A DNA stretch of 64,000 bases from Tessaracoccus lacteus (GTDB taxonomy: Bacteria; Actinomycetota; Actinomycetes; Propionibacteriales; Propionibacteriaceae): assembly GCF_029917005.1 (NCBI RefSeq), contig NZ_CP123967.1, positions 1 to 64,000 on the forward strand. The letters are read 5' to 3'. Below are positions 45,785 to 55,241 of this stretch, in pieces. The notes below the pieces were generated by a model. The model ran no database searches. It saw only the letters and a program-made list of their open reading frames with translations, and was not told the origin of the DNA. The translations under genes and the position numbers were made by a program. How positions within the stretch are numbered: the first letter of the stretch is position 1; each line of letters begins with the position of its first letter.

Positions 45785-46720
45785 TCAGTCCTCGAGGGAC
45801 TGCAGGAAGCGCTCCGCGTCCAGGGCGGCCGCGCAGCCGGAGCCGGCTGCGGTGATCGCCTGACGGTAGGTGTGGTCGACGAGGTCGCCGCACGCGAAGA
45901 CGCCGCGCAGGTTGGTGGCCTGTGAACGGCCGTCGACGAGGACGTAGCCCTCGGCGTCGAGGTCGACCTGGCCCTTGACCAGCTCCGAGCGGGGGTCGTG
46001 GCCGATCGCGATGAACAGGCCGTTGACCTCGAGGTCGCGCAGCTCGCCGGTCACCGTGTCCTCCAGCGTCACGGACTGCACGGAGTTCTCGCCGTTGATG
46101 GTCCGGATGGCCGAGTTCCAGGCGAAGTCGATCTTCGGGTCGCGGTGCGCGCGGTCGATCATGATCTTCGAAGCGCGCAACTCGTCGCGACGGTGGATCA
46201 CGACGACGCGGGAGCCGAAGCGGCTGAGGAACGTCGCCTCCTCCATCGCGGAGTCGCCGCCGCCGACGACGGCGATGGGCTTGTCACGGAAGAACGCGCC
46301 GTCGCAGGTCGCGCACCAGGACACGCCGCGGCCGGACAGGCGGTCCTCGTCGGGCAGGCCGAGGCGACGGTAGCCGGAACCCATGGCCAGGATGACGGAC
46401 TTGGCCCGGTACTCGACGTCCTCGGAGTCCTTGACGATCTTGACGTCGCCGGTCAGCTGGACCTCGGTGACGTCGTCCGTGATGAGCGTGGCCCCGAAGC
46501 GCTCGGCCTGCTTACGGAGGTTCGCCATCAGGTCCGGGCCGTCGATGGCCTCCGGGAACCCTGGGAAGTTCTCGACCTCGGTGGTGTTCATCAGCGCGCC
46601 GCCGGACTCGAACGCACCCTCGAAGACCAGCGGCTTCAGGTTCGCGCGGGCTGCGTAGATCGCGGCAGTGTATCCGGCGGGGCCGGATCCGATGATGATG
46701 ACGTCGTGGATCTCCGACAT
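45785..46720 (-). CDS. trxB: thioredoxin reductase
   Basis: FAD/NADPH enzyme that reduces TrxA. FAD motif [20 protein letters not shown] near the start, redox centre [10 protein letters not shown] (the family CATCDG), NADPH motif [15 protein letters not shown] and the C-terminal [37 protein letters not shown] precedes the ATG at 46720, giving 311 residues; the longer open frame is not conserved. It lies upstream of trxA on the same strand, separated by two repeat elements. Confidence 0.95.
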   Translation of the reverse strand: MSEIHDVIIIGSGPAGYTAAIYAARANLKPLVFEGAFESGGALMNTTEVENFPGFPEAIDGPDLMANLRKQAERFGATLITDDVTEVQLTGDVKIVKDSEDVEYRAKSVILAMGSGYRRLGLPDEDRLSGRGVSWCATCDGAFFRDKPIAVVGGGDSAMEEATFLSRFGSRVVVIHRRDELRASKIMIDRAHRDPKIDFAWNSAIRTINGENSVQSVTLEDTVTGELRDLEVNGLFIAIGHDPRSELVKGQVDLDAEGYVLVDGRSQATNLRGVFACGDLVDHTYRQAITAAGSGCAAALDAERFLQSLED

Positions 46721-46850
46721 GTGGCTCCTAGCGTTCAAGACAGGCAGGCCAAGTCTAGTGCGGGCCCCGCGAGGCCCCCTCCCCGCGGTTGGTGCTGCAA
46801 GCGAACCCCTGACCCCGACGCGACCAGAATGGGCGGGGAAGGGAGCGAGC

Positions 46851-47129
46851 ATGGCGAAGAAAAAGACTCAGGACCCCGGACCGTCGGTGAAGGACCCCGA
46901 GGTCTACGAGGCGTTACGCGACGACGGGGCCAGCAAGGAGAAGGCCGCGCGAATCGCGAACGCCGCGGCCGCGACGTCCAGGTCGGCCGTCGGCCGCAGG
47001 GGTGGCGAGGCGACCGACTACGAGGACCGCACCAAGGACGAGCTCCTGCAGCGGGCCCGCGAGTTGGAGATCCGCGGGCGTTCGTCGATGTCGAAGGACG
47101 AGCTCATCGACGCCCTCAGGAACCACTGA
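46851..47129 (+). CDS. DUF7218-like / Rho N-terminal-domain protein, 92 aa
   Basis: Small charged protein. The second half, [37 protein letters not shown], is a helix-extended-loop-helix of the Rho_N (SAP-like) type that may bind nucleic acid; the first half, with [21 protein letters not shown], is found in small actinobacterial proteins of this group. GGGAGCGAG precedes the ATG. Divergent from trxB. Function unknown. Confidence 0.75.
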   Translation: MAKKKTQDPGPSVKDPEVYEALRDDGASKEKAARIANAAAATSRSAVGRRGGEATDYEDRTKDELLQRARELEIRGRSSMSKDELIDALRNH

Positions 47130-47152
47130 GCCCGGGTTCCAAGGGCGCCCGT

Positions 47153-48097
47153 TCAGCTCTTCCAGGAGGACCGGTACGCGAAGATCTCGTCGACGACCTC
47201 GAGCGGGACCTCCTCGATCGACGGGTACAGCCACGTGGGCTGGTTGTCCTTGTCCACCAGCAGGGCGCGCACGCCCTCGACGAAGTCGCCTGTCGGCAGC
47301 AGACGCTCGGCCAGGCGCAGGTCCTGGTCGAAGATCGCGCCCAGGTTGAGGGTCTTCGCGCGGTTCAGCGCGCGAAGCGCGACGTGCACCGACAGCGGGG
47401 AGCGCAGGCGCATCTCCGCGGCGGCCTTGCGGGCGTTCTCGTCGGGGTGGTTCTCGAGCGCCGCGACGATCTCGGCGGGCTGGTCGGAGACGTAGCACTC
47501 CTCGATCCACGCGCTCGCGGTGTCGAACAGCGGCGCGGGCAGCGGACCGTCAGCGGACTCGTCGGCCAGGTTCATCAGGAGGGCGTCGCCGCCGGTGAAG
47601 GTGGCCGACGTGAGCGTGACGTGGCGGCCGACGGCGCCGGCGCGGGACAGCTGGTACATGATGCCGACGTCGGGGAAGAAGCCGATCTTCGTCTCCGGCA
47701 TGGCCATCACCGTGTCGGCATAGACGATGCGCCGGTCGGCGTGAGCGCCGATGCCGAGGCCGCCGCCCATCGCGATGCCGCGCAGGTGACTCGTCACGGG
47801 CTTGGGGTAGTCCGCGATGAGCATGTCGAGCGAATACTCGTGCTCAAGGAAGTGCAGCCAGGCGCCACCCGAGGTCAGCGCCTGGGACAGGGCGCGCACG
47901 TCGGCGCCGGAGCAGAAACCGCGGTCGCCGTTGCCGGAGAGCTCGACGGCGGTCACGTCGTCGTCGTTGCGCCACTGCACCAACGTCTCGGTCATGGTGT
48001 GCATCATGGACTCGTCCAGGGCGTTGATGGCCGCCGGACGGTTCAGCGTGATGCGGCCAATGCCGTCGATCACGTCGGTGACGATGTAGTCAGACAT
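47153..48097 (-). CDS. enoyl-CoA hydratase/isomerase family, 3-hydroxyisobutyryl-CoA hydrolase type
   Basis: 314-residue crotonase-fold protein. GIGRITLNRPAAINALDESM, RGIAMGGGLGIGAH (oxyanion hole) and MPETKIGFFPDVGIMYQLSRA are the diagnostic segments; the PDVG block and the C-terminal LRSPLSVHVALRAL..A extension match ECH_2, the 3-hydroxyisobutyryl-CoA hydrolase branch of valine degradation. No neighbouring valine catabolic genes are seen, so the pathway call is tentative. Confidence 0.82.
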   Translation of the reverse strand: MSDYIVTDVIDGIGRITLNRPAAINALDESMMHTMTETLVQWRNDDDVTAVELSGNGDRGFCSGADVRALSQALTSGGAWLHFLEHEYSLDMLIADYPKPVTSHLRGIAMGGGLGIGAHADRRIVYADTVMAMPETKIGFFPDVGIMYQLSRAGAVGRHVTLTSATFTGGDALLMNLADESADGPLPAPLFDTASAWIEECYVSDQPAEIVAALENHPDENARKAAAEMRLRSPLSVHVALRALNRAKTLNLGAIFDQDLRLAERLLPTGDFVEGVRALLVDKDNQPTWLYPSIEEVPLEVVDEIFAYRSSWKS

Positions 48098-48164
48098 GGA
48101 TGCAGCCTAATAGCTCAGGTGCGTTCATGCCGCATGGCCCCCTCCTCGAAGGGCTGGCGGATGC

Positions 48165-49139
48165 TCAGGACAGCCGGATGTTCGGCTTGAGCCGCGTGAG
48201 GACCGTGCGAGCCGTCTCCTGGTCGATGACAAGGTCCGTTGCCACCCCTGCGCGCAACGCGCCGAGCACCGCGGGCGCCTTCGCGAGGCCGCTGACCACG
48301 CAGATGCGACGCGGGATGCGCTGCAGCTCCGCGGGCGTCATCCCGGTGGCGCGCTGGTTGATCTCGAGGTCGCGGTAGGTGCCGTTCTCCCGCAGCATCA
48401 CCGTGCAGACGTCCCCGACGACGCCCTGGTCCCTCAGGGTCTGGATGTCACCCTCGGTGAGGTAGTTCGACGCGTAGACGTGAGACTGCAGCTCGGAGTT
48501 CAGGCCGCCGATGCCGAACAGTGCGACGCGACACGAGTCGCGCACGTGGAGGATGTGGCGCGTGCTCTGCTCCCGCCACATCGCCTCTTTGGTGGCCGGG
48601 TCGTCGAAGAACGCCGGGAGGGCGAGCAGCTGCTCCTGGCCGCGGAACGCGTCGGCGAAGCGGTGCAGGATGCTGCCGACGTAGGGCAGGCCAGTGGTCT
48701 GGTGGTTCGCGCCGCCATTGAGTCCTATCACCGTGACGCCCGTGAGGTCGCGGGGACGCAGATGCGTCGCGACGGCGGAGACGGTCGTGCCCCACGCGAC
48801 GCCGACGGTGTCGCCGTCGGAGACGGTCTCTCCGAGGAGCTCGGCGGCAGTGCGGGCCACTTGGTCGAGCCGGAAGATCCCGCTGGAGCCGGGGCGCACC
48901 TGCACGATGTGGGCGCGGATGCCGAAGTTGCGGTGGAACAGATCGGCCATGCGGCCCACCGGGCGTGCCGGGTCCACGATCTGCACGCGCACGAGCCCTT
49001 GCTCGCGCGCCTCCTTGAGGAGCCGTGACACCGTCGACCTGGACACGCCTAGGTGGTGGGCGATGGCGTCCATCGTCTCGGACTGCACGTAGTACATACG
49101 TGCGACCGTGACGAGCGCCTCGCTGCTCTTGTCGGCCAC
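48165..49139 (-). CDS. SorC/DeoR-type sugar-binding regulator
   Basis: 324 residues. An N-terminal HTH (ETMDAIAHHLGVSRSTVSRLLKEA at about 20-43) is followed by the SorC effector domain, which has the DEXD-like VGVAWGTTVSAVA and VIGLNGG segments, a GIGGL turn and a RRICVVSGLAKAPAVLGALRAGVATDLVID end. The GTG start has AAGGAGG seven bases upstream. Such regulators respond to phosphorylated sugars or polyols. glpD is the nearest metabolic gene, about 950 bases away, so control of glycerol use is an inference. Confidence 0.87.
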   Translation of the reverse strand: MADKSSEALVTVARMYYVQSETMDAIAHHLGVSRSTVSRLLKEAREQGLVRVQIVDPARPVGRMADLFHRNFGIRAHIVQVRPGSSGIFRLDQVARTAAELLGETVSDGDTVGVAWGTTVSAVATHLRPRDLTGVTVIGLNGGANHQTTGLPYVGSILHRFADAFRGQEQLLALPAFFDDPATKEAMWREQSTRHILHVRDSCRVALFGIGGLNSELQSHVYASNYLTEGDIQTLRDQGVVGDVCTVMLRENGTYRDLEINQRATGMTPAELQRIPRRICVVSGLAKAPAVLGALRAGVATDLVIDQETARTVLTRLKPNIRLS

Positions 49140-49218
49140 GTGAACCTCCTTGTCCCGACCATCTTAGGCATAGCCCTTTGCGGGGACGGGCTCCCGGGTC
49201 CGGTAGCCGACAGGGCGT

Positions 49219-49854
49219 TCAGTACCCGCGGGAGGCGTCCGCGAGCTCCCGGTCGGCGCCGAGAGCGGCGACGAACTCGTCGGTGCTCATCGGCTTGGAG
49301 AACATCGGGTAGTCGAACTTGATCGCCGAGTCGTGCTCCTCGACGGAGGTGGCACCCACCGCGTCGGTCAGGGTGATGACCTCAAAGCCCTTCTCGTAGG
49401 CGCTTCGCATCGTGGACTCGACGCAGCAGTTGGTCAGGAAGCCAGCGAGCACGACGGTCGTGATCCCCTTCGAGCGGAGCACGAAGTCGAGGTTGGTCGA
49501 GCCGAAGGCGTCGAGGCCACGCTTGCCCTCGATGACGATGTCGCCGTCGACGGGGGTGAGCTCCTGGCAGATCTCCGCTCCCCAGCCGCCGCGCACGAAC
49601 GAGGAGGAGTCGACGACGCCCTTCAGGATTCCATAGGGGTGCGCGGTGATCTCGCCATAGCCCGGCGCGAAGGTGATGGGGCAGTGGAGGACGGCGCCAC
49701 CGGCCGCGCGGACGGCGTCGGCCGCCTGCCGTGCGTGGTCGAGGACGTGCTCCTTGTCCATGACGTCCTTGACGGCGCCGTGGAGGGTGCCGCCCTCGGT
49801 GGTGAAGTCGTTCTGGAACTCGATGAGGACGAGGGCGGTGGTGGTGGGGTTCAT
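49219..49854 (-). CDS. isochorismatase-like cysteine hydrolase
   Basis: 211 residues with the family's ALVLIEFQNDFT (Asp of the triad), K in EGKRGLDAFGSTNL, and the catalytic cysteine in VLAGFLTNCCVESTMRSAYEKGF. The ATG at 49854 has AAAGGAG eight bases upstream and is preferred to the one six codons earlier. Members hydrolyse nicotinamide, ureidoacrylate or other amides; this one is not assigned. It is on the same strand as the SorC gene downstream. Confidence 0.85.
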   Translation of the reverse strand: MNPTTTALVLIEFQNDFTTEGGTLHGAVKDVMDKEHVLDHARQAADAVRAAGGAVLHCPITFAPGYGEITAHPYGILKGVVDSSSFVRGGWGAEICQELTPVDGDIVIEGKRGLDAFGSTNLDFVLRSKGITTVVLAGFLTNCCVESTMRSAYEKGFEVITLTDAVGATSVEEHDSAIKFDYPMFSKPMSTDEFVAALGADRELADASRGY

Positions 49855-50083
49855 CGTGGTGCTCCTTTGCAACCAGGGTTGATTTCGCCTCCAACTCTAC
49901 GACTTCGGTGGACGGGGGAGGAGGAGTCCAAGGATCGGATGACAAGCGCATTCCCCGGCCGAGACGCCCGCGATATGCAACCTCGTCACCTGACCCTGAC
50001 GCCGTGTGCACGAACGTGCACTGGTGTTGCCCGGAATGTTCAGGTCGTGGACAGTGGGCGCAAGGGATTTAAAGGAGTCAATC

Positions 50084-51817
50084 GTGACGAAAACCTCACT
50101 CACGCCCGACCAGCGGGCAGCCTCGGTCGAGGCCATGCAGTCGCAGACCTTCGACGTGCTCGTCATCGGCGGCGGCGTGACCGGAGCCGGCATCGCGCTC
50201 GACGCCGCCTCGCGTGGTCTGAGCACCGCGGTCGTCGACTATCAGGACTGGGCCGCGGGCACATCGTCGCGCTCCTCCCGGCTGGTGCACGGCGGTCTGC
50301 GCTACCTCTACAACCTGGACTTCAAGCTGGTGGCCGAGGCGCTGAAGGAGCGCGGCCGCCTGCTGACGACCATCGCGCCGCACCTCGTCGAGGCGCAGCC
50401 GTTCTTGTGGCCGCTGAAGACTCCGGTCGTCGAGCGGGCTTACTCTGCCGTCGGCGTCGGCATGTACGACGCGCTCGCCGTGATCGGCGCGGGTGGCCGG
50501 AAGACCGTGCCCACGCAGAAGCACCTCTCGAAGAAGGCCGCCATCCGTCACTTCCCCGAGGTGAAGGCCGACGCGCTCTGCGGCGCCATCGAGTTCTACG
50601 ACGCCCGCGTCGACGACGCCCGCCTGGTCATCACGCTGATCCGCACCGCGCTGAAGTACGGCGCCGAGGCCGCGAGCCGCATCAAGGTCACCGGGATCGT
50701 CAAGGACGAGAAGGGTGCCGCGGCCGGCGCGGAGGTCACCGACCTCGAGACCGGCGCGTCGTTCACGATCCGCGCCAAGAAGATCATCAACGCGACGGGC
50801 GTGTGGACCGAGGAGACCCAGGACATGGCCGGCGGCACCGGCGGCCTCAAGGTGCTGGCTTCGAAGGGCATCCACATCGTCATCCCTCGCGACCGCCTCA
50901 AGGCGAAGGCCGGCATGTTCCTGCGCACCGAGAAGTCGGTGCTGTTCATCATCCCGTGGCAGCACTACTGGGTGATCGGCACCACCGACACCGCCTGGCA
51001 CGAGCAGCTCGAGAACCCCGTCCCGACGAGCGCCGACATCGACTACGTGCTGGCGCACGCCAACGAGGTCCTCGACAAGCCGCTGACCCGCGACGACATC
51101 ATCGGCACCTACGCCGGGCTCAGGCCGCTGCTGCAGCCCAAGGTGCTCGACGAGTCGAAGTCCACCAAGGTCTCCCGCGAGCACACCGTCTCGGAGGTCA
51201 TCCCCGGCATGGTCGCGATCGCGGGCGGAAAGCTGACCACCTACCGCGTGATGGCCGAGGACGCCGTCGACTTCGCGCTCGGCAAGGAGGCGGCCGAGGC
51301 CACCCCGTCGCCGACTGCGAGCCTGCCGCTGCTGGGCGCCGACGGGTATGAGGCCGTCGTCAACCAGTCCGCCCGCCTCGGGAAGCAGTACGGGTTCGAC
51401 GCCGATCGAATGAAGCACCTGCTGTCGCGCTACGGATCGGAGATCGGCGACCTGCTGGCCAGCATCGACGAGGACCCGACCCTCGCGCAGCCGCTGCAGC
51501 ACGCGCCGCAGTTCATCCGCGCCGAGGTCTCCCGTGCATGCACCGTCGAGGGGGCGCTGCACCTGGAGGACATCTTCGTCTCCCGCGTCCGGCTCAACTC
51601 CGAGTCCCGCGACCGCGGCGGCGCGTGCGTCGACGAGGTGGCCGAGATCGCGGCGAAGGCCCTGGGCTGGGAAGAGGCGAGGACCGAGGCGGAGAAGACC
51701 AACTACCGCGCCCGGATCGCCGCCGAGCTCGCGGCCGAGGAGCAGGCGACGGACGCCGCCGCTTCCGCCGAGCGTGAGAAGGCGGTCGACATCGTCGGCG
51801 CGGGCGTGACCGCCTGA
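50084..51817 (+). CDS. glpD: glycerol-3-phosphate dehydrogenase (FAD-dependent)
   Basis: Membrane-associated flavoenzyme oxidising sn-glycerol 3-phosphate to DHAP with quinone reduction. FAD motif VLVIGGGVTGAGIALDAASRG at about 24-44, then SSRLVHGGLRYL and the INATGVW segment; the C-terminal DAO_C domain ends with EARTEAEKTNYRARI. The GTG at 50084 follows AAAGGAG at nine bases and gives 577 residues. A 17-bp terminator hairpin follows. No glpF or glpK is nearby in the window. Confidence 0.94.
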   Translation: MTKTSLTPDQRAASVEAMQSQTFDVLVIGGGVTGAGIALDAASRGLSTAVVDYQDWAAGTSSRSSRLVHGGLRYLYNLDFKLVAEALKERGRLLTTIAPHLVEAQPFLWPLKTPVVERAYSAVGVGMYDALAVIGAGGRKTVPTQKHLSKKAAIRHFPEVKADALCGAIEFYDARVDDARLVITLIRTALKYGAEAASRIKVTGIVKDEKGAAAGAEVTDLETGASFTIRAKKIINATGVWTEETQDMAGGTGGLKVLASKGIHIVIPRDRLKAKAGMFLRTEKSVLFIIPWQHYWVIGTTDTAWHEQLENPVPTSADIDYVLAHANEVLDKPLTRDDIIGTYAGLRPLLQPKVLDESKSTKVSREHTVSEVIPGMVAIAGGKLTTYRVMAEDAVDFALGKEAAEATPSPTASLPLLGADGYEAVVNQSARLGKQYGFDADRMKHLLSRYGSEIGDLLASIDEDPTLAQPLQHAPQFIRAEVSRACTVEGALHLEDIFVSRVRLNSESRDRGGACVDEVAEIAAKALGWEEARTEAEKTNYRARIAAELAAEEQATDAAASAEREKAVDIVGAGVTA

Positions 51818-51829
51818 CCTCCAGAGTCG

Positions 51830-51867
51830 ATCGTGGGGTGCGTGCCGCCTGGCACGCACCCCACGAT
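51830..51867 (+). terminator. strong terminator after glpD
   Basis: Perfect 17-bp stem ATCGTGGGGTGCGTGCC with the four-base loop GCCT, followed by TGCTTGG. Confidence 0.85.
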
Positions 51868-51868
51868 T

Positions 51869-51905
51869 GCTTGGAAGCTAACTTACATGGCGATAGAATC
51901 CAAGC
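51869..51905 (+). promoter_or_regulatory. leaderless promoter and operator of the AbiEi-like gene
   Basis: TTGGAA at 51871-51876, a 17-base spacer and TAGAAT at 51894-51899, six bases before the ATG at 51906, so the transcript likely starts at the initiation codon. The inverted repeat GCTTGGA (51869-51875) / TCCAAGC (51899-51905) frames the promoter and could be where the AbiEi-like protein binds its own promoter. Confidence 0.6.
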
Positions 51906-52907
51906 ATGAAGTCCCGCGATGCGCTTCGTGTGCTGGCTGAGGTCTCTGAGCCCCAGTGGGGGCTTGTCACCTCGGCTCAGGCGAGTGCGCGCGGCGTGAG
52001 CCACATGAACCTCACGCGGCTCTCCGAATCGGGCGATCTTGTCCGGGTGTCCCATGGGGTGTACCGCGACGCGGGGGCACCGGATCCCCGGCATGAGGCG
52101 CTGCGGGCCGCCTGGCTGGCGACCGAGCCGAAGCGGCTCGCCGACGACCGGCTGCGCGATCAACCGCCGAGCGCAGTGGTCAGCGGAGAGTCCGCGGCGC
52201 GGCTGCACGGCATCGGCGACCTCCGCGCGATGCGAAGCGAGTTCACCACCCCGACCCGCAGGCAGAGTCAGCGTCCGGACGTGCGCTACCGGACGCGTCA
52301 GCTCCCGTCGAGCGACGTCACGGTGCGCGACGGTCTGCCCGTGACCACGGTCGAGCGGACGATCGCCGACCTCGTCGAGGAGCGCCAGGGCCTCAGCATC
52401 GTCGCCCACGCACTGCGTGACGCGGCCATGCAGACACGTCTCGACACGACGCGGCTCACCGCGCTGCTGTCGCCGCTCGCGGAGCGGAACGGACATCCTC
52501 GAGGCGACGGCGCCGCTCTGCTCGCGGACCTCCTTCGCATTGAGGGCATAGACGCAGGCAACCTCGCCGGACGACTGGGGCGAATCCCGGAGATCGGCGC
52601 GCGGATCACCGCGAGCCAGCTACAGCAGCTGTCCGACCTGGATCTTGACGCGTTCGACGACTCGGCCACCTCGGAACTGGTAGCCACCCTGCGCCCCATC
52701 TTCGAAAAGCTCTCGGACCTGTCCGTTGAGCTGCGCCGTGCGCTGGAGGCGGTGCGCGAAGCTGGGGACGCCGGGACGCCAGCAATCGTCAAGGCCGATC
52801 GCGTGGCGGAGCTGCTGGAGGCCGCCGACTGGGCCAGGCTCGCGGAAGCGACACGACAAACCATTTCAACTGTAAGCCCTTGCCAGCCGGGCGAGATGCT
52901 GTGCTGA
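51906..52907 (+). CDS. AbiEi-like antitoxin-family protein
   Basis: 333 residues. The N-terminal winged-helix region LVTSAQASARGVSHMNLTRLSESGDLVRVSHGVYRDAG is the AbiEi_4 type; the middle SAVVSGESAARLHGIGDL and VTTVERTIADLVEERQ segments match the AbiEi C-terminal fold. AbiEi is the DNA-binding antitoxin of type IV abortive infection systems whose toxin AbiEii is a nucleotidyltransferase. No AbiEii gene is adjacent here, so it is an orphan. The last 80 residues, rich in Leu/Glu, look like an extra coiled-coil domain. An AbiL-like pair follows. Confidence 0.72.
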   Translation: MKSRDALRVLAEVSEPQWGLVTSAQASARGVSHMNLTRLSESGDLVRVSHGVYRDAGAPDPRHEALRAAWLATEPKRLADDRLRDQPPSAVVSGESAARLHGIGDLRAMRSEFTTPTRRQSQRPDVRYRTRQLPSSDVTVRDGLPVTTVERTIADLVEERQGLSIVAHALRDAAMQTRLDTTRLTALLSPLAERNGHPRGDGAALLADLLRIEGIDAGNLAGRLGRIPEIGARITASQLQQLSDLDLDAFDDSATSELVATLRPIFEKLSDLSVELRRALEAVREAGDAGTPAIVKADRVAELLEAADWARLAEATRQTISTVSPCQPGEMLC

Positions 52908-53266
52908 ATTGGCAGCCGACGTCCGAAGGACACCGCAATGGTGCACGGGGCCTCAAGAGGGGTGCACCGCTGGAGCGATTGGCCTAGGTCATCTGTCCAA
53001 CGGTGCCTTGGACGAACTCTCTGCCTTGGCGGCTGGCCTGCATCCACAGTCCGTCGCATACGCTCGGACCCCGTCCGGACAGCCTGCGACCAAGTACAGG
53101 CTCGAGTATCGCCTCGCCCGCTGGCCTCTTAGGCTGTCCCCCTACGCCAGAGAGTGTCGTTGGTCCACATCCGGTGTTGTTTACACGCGGCTCAGGATCT
53201 CACCTGAGCAAGTCTCTCCGCTCGAAAAACGTAATCTCCTTGCCTCTCAGCATGTATGGTGGATCC
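52908..53266. other. intergenic gap upstream of the AbiL-like pair
   Basis: No convincing gene. A 7-bp stem GGTGCAC/GTGCACC lies around 52939-52967. The stretch presumably carries the promoter of the ATPase gene; no clear -10/-35 is visible. Confidence 0.4.
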
Positions 53267-54601
53267 ATGATCCTGCTTAGCTTCACCGTGCGCAACCACG
53301 CCAGCATCCGGGATGAGATCACCGTTGACCTCACGCGCCCAACGCTGAGGACGCTGCAGCCGGCGGATCTCGACTGGGCAGGCTCGACCTATCCGATCGC
53401 CGGGATCTTCGGCGGCAACGCGACCGGGAAGTCGTCAGTGCTGGATGCGCTGAGGTATGTTTTCTCTGCCATTCGATCGTCGGCCACCGGTTGGCAGGCG
53501 TCGAAGGCCTTTCCACGAGCCCCTTTCAAGCTCGACGGGACAGCACGGATGTCCTCCAGCACCTTCGAGCTTGACTTCGTCTTCGATGGCCACCGGCACG
53601 TGTTCGGATTCGAGGTGGATGCCGATGGCATCAAGCGGGAATGGCTGCGGGACGTTCCCAGATCCCGCTGGCGCACGCTGCTGGAGCGCGACCGCGACGC
53701 AGGCACCCTCACGTTCCACTCATCGTTGCGCGGGAAGATCGCTGTGACGGCCCGAGAGCTCGTGCTCAGCCGCGCGCTCCTGCTCGGCGGCACCCCGCTG
53801 CACGCTGTCGCTCAGGATCTTGTGTCGCATTTCGACGCCGTGCTCGTGAAGGACTCTCACCGTGAGGCCCGGCTTCGGGAGATCGCCGACTCGCTCGCCG
53901 AGAAGAGAATTACCTTCGCTGACCTCGAAGCTCTGCTGCAAGTCGCCGACATCGGTGTGACAAAGGTTGACCTCGAGGAGAGGAGTATTCCGGAGCGCAC
54001 GCGGCGGGCACTCTTGAACTTCACGCGTGATCTTCGACAGAATCCGTCTACAGATGAGGGACCGGGCGCGCAAACCGACGAGGAACCGGACGACCTGGAC
54101 GATGCCCAGCTCGAGCTGGTAATCAGGCATCTGATCTTCACTCATAGGGGTCGGGTCGAGGAATGCCCAACGTTCTCAATCGCGGAGGAGAGCGACGGAA
54201 CTGTAGCGTGGCTCGCCACCGCGGTGCCGGCACTCGAGACACTCCGGGCAGGAGGGCTCCTCGTGATCGACGAGATCGACGCGAGCCTGCACCCGCACCT
54301 GCTCGAGGTTCTGCTCGGCGCGTTCGCCGATCCTGACGTCAACGTCAAGCACGCACAGCTGATCTTCACCAGCCATGAGTCCCATATTCTCTCCCCGCTG
54401 AGCGAGGTCAAGCTGGAGCCGGAGCAGGTGTGGTTCACGGACAAGTCCTTCGAGGGCGTCACTGAGCTCACCTGTTTGGCCGACTTTCCGAAGCACCCTG
54501 ATGCGAACGTAGCTCGGCGGTACCTGGCAGGGCGCTACGGGGGCACGCCGCGTCTCTCCCCCAGCATGCTGGCCGCTCTGGTCACTGCTGGGGTGAACTG
54601 A
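53267..54601 (+). CDS. AbiL-type AAA ATPase (RloA/AbiLi-like)
   Basis: 444-residue ATP-binding protein of the OLD/RecF-like ABC-ATPase class used in phage defence. It begins ILLSFTVRNHASIRDEITVD; Walker A is GGNATGKSS (49-57), the signature/Walker B region LRAGGLLVIDEIDASLHPHLLEVLL, and the switch LIFTSHESHIL. The middle (180-290) is helical, as in AbiLi. There is no nuclease domain. The chosen ATG at 53267 gives the expected N-terminus; one five codons upstream is possible. The RloB-like gene begins two bases after its stop, as in AbiL systems. Confidence 0.82.
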   Translation: MILLSFTVRNHASIRDEITVDLTRPTLRTLQPADLDWAGSTYPIAGIFGGNATGKSSVLDALRYVFSAIRSSATGWQASKAFPRAPFKLDGTARMSSSTFELDFVFDGHRHVFGFEVDADGIKREWLRDVPRSRWRTLLERDRDAGTLTFHSSLRGKIAVTARELVLSRALLLGGTPLHAVAQDLVSHFDAVLVKDSHREARLREIADSLAEKRITFADLEALLQVADIGVTKVDLEERSIPERTRRALLNFTRDLRQNPSTDEGPGAQTDEEPDDLDDAQLELVIRHLIFTHRGRVEECPTFSIAEESDGTVAWLATAVPALETLRAGGLLVIDEIDASLHPHLLEVLLGAFADPDVNVKHAQLIFTSHESHILSPLSEVKLEPEQVWFTDKSFEGVTELTCLADFPKHPDANVARRYLAGRYGGTPRLSPSMLAALVTAGVN

Positions 54602-54603
54602 AC

Positions 54604-55218
54604 ATGATTCGTGGTCGATCAGGACGATCCAACAGGCCCAGACGCCAGGAGGCGAAGCGCATCCTCGTGGTGACCGAGGGCACCTCGACCGAGCCGCAGT
54701 ATGTTGAGGGTCTCAACATTTCCCTTCGCAGCAAGGCGTCGACACCGACCGTTAAGTCGGTGGGAGTTGGTCGAGATCCACTCCACGTCGTGCGCAGGTG
54801 CGTCGAGTTGCGCAATAAGGTGAGGAACACCGAGAAGGAGTACTCGGTCTGCGTCTGCCTAGTCGACGTGGATCAACACCAGAAGCTCAGCGACGCAGCC
54901 GAGCTCGCCGAGAGGGAAGGCATTCTGCTGCTGATCTCGAACCTCAAGTTCGAGGTATGGCTGCTCTGGCACAAGGAAGATAAGCGAGCTGCGCAGACGT
55001 CCCACCAGCTCGACAAACGGGCGAGGGAGCTGGACCTCGTCCTGGACAAGTCGATCTCCCTCGGATTCCCCTTCACAGCCGTCGACAGCGCCTGTCGGAC
55101 TGCGCGGGCAGCCGACCCTGACATGAAGGCTGGCCGCAAGGGTCCGGATCCGTCATCAGCGATGCCGATCCTCGTCGACCTCCTGCAAGGGACAGCCACC
55201 CCCGGCGGCGGCTGCTGA
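54604..55218 (+). CDS. RloB/AbiLii-like protein
   Basis: 204 residues of the RloB family, the second component of AbiL-type abortive infection. The fold is TOPRIM-like: ILVVTEGTSTEPQYVEGL has the conserved Glu (E25), and VCLVDVDQH supplies the DxD pair (D88, D90). LLISNLKFEVWLLWHKED is the other conserved block. It likely acts as a nuclease or effector released when the ATPase senses infection. It starts two bases after the ATPase gene. Confidence 0.82.
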   Translation: MIRGRSGRSNRPRRQEAKRILVVTEGTSTEPQYVEGLNISLRSKASTPTVKSVGVGRDPLHVVRRCVELRNKVRNTEKEYSVCVCLVDVDQHQKLSDAAELAEREGILLLISNLKFEVWLLWHKEDKRAAQTSHQLDKRARELDLVLDKSISLGFPFTAVDSACRTARAADPDMKAGRKGPDPSSAMPILVDLLQGTATPGGGC

Positions 55219-55241
55219 ACCCATCGGAGCAAACTGGTCCG

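Noticed and set aside
48498-49028. Long antisense frames opposite the SorC regulator and other genes
   Set aside because: High GC keeps shadow frames open; their products show no domains, and the sense genes have clear motifs and RBS.
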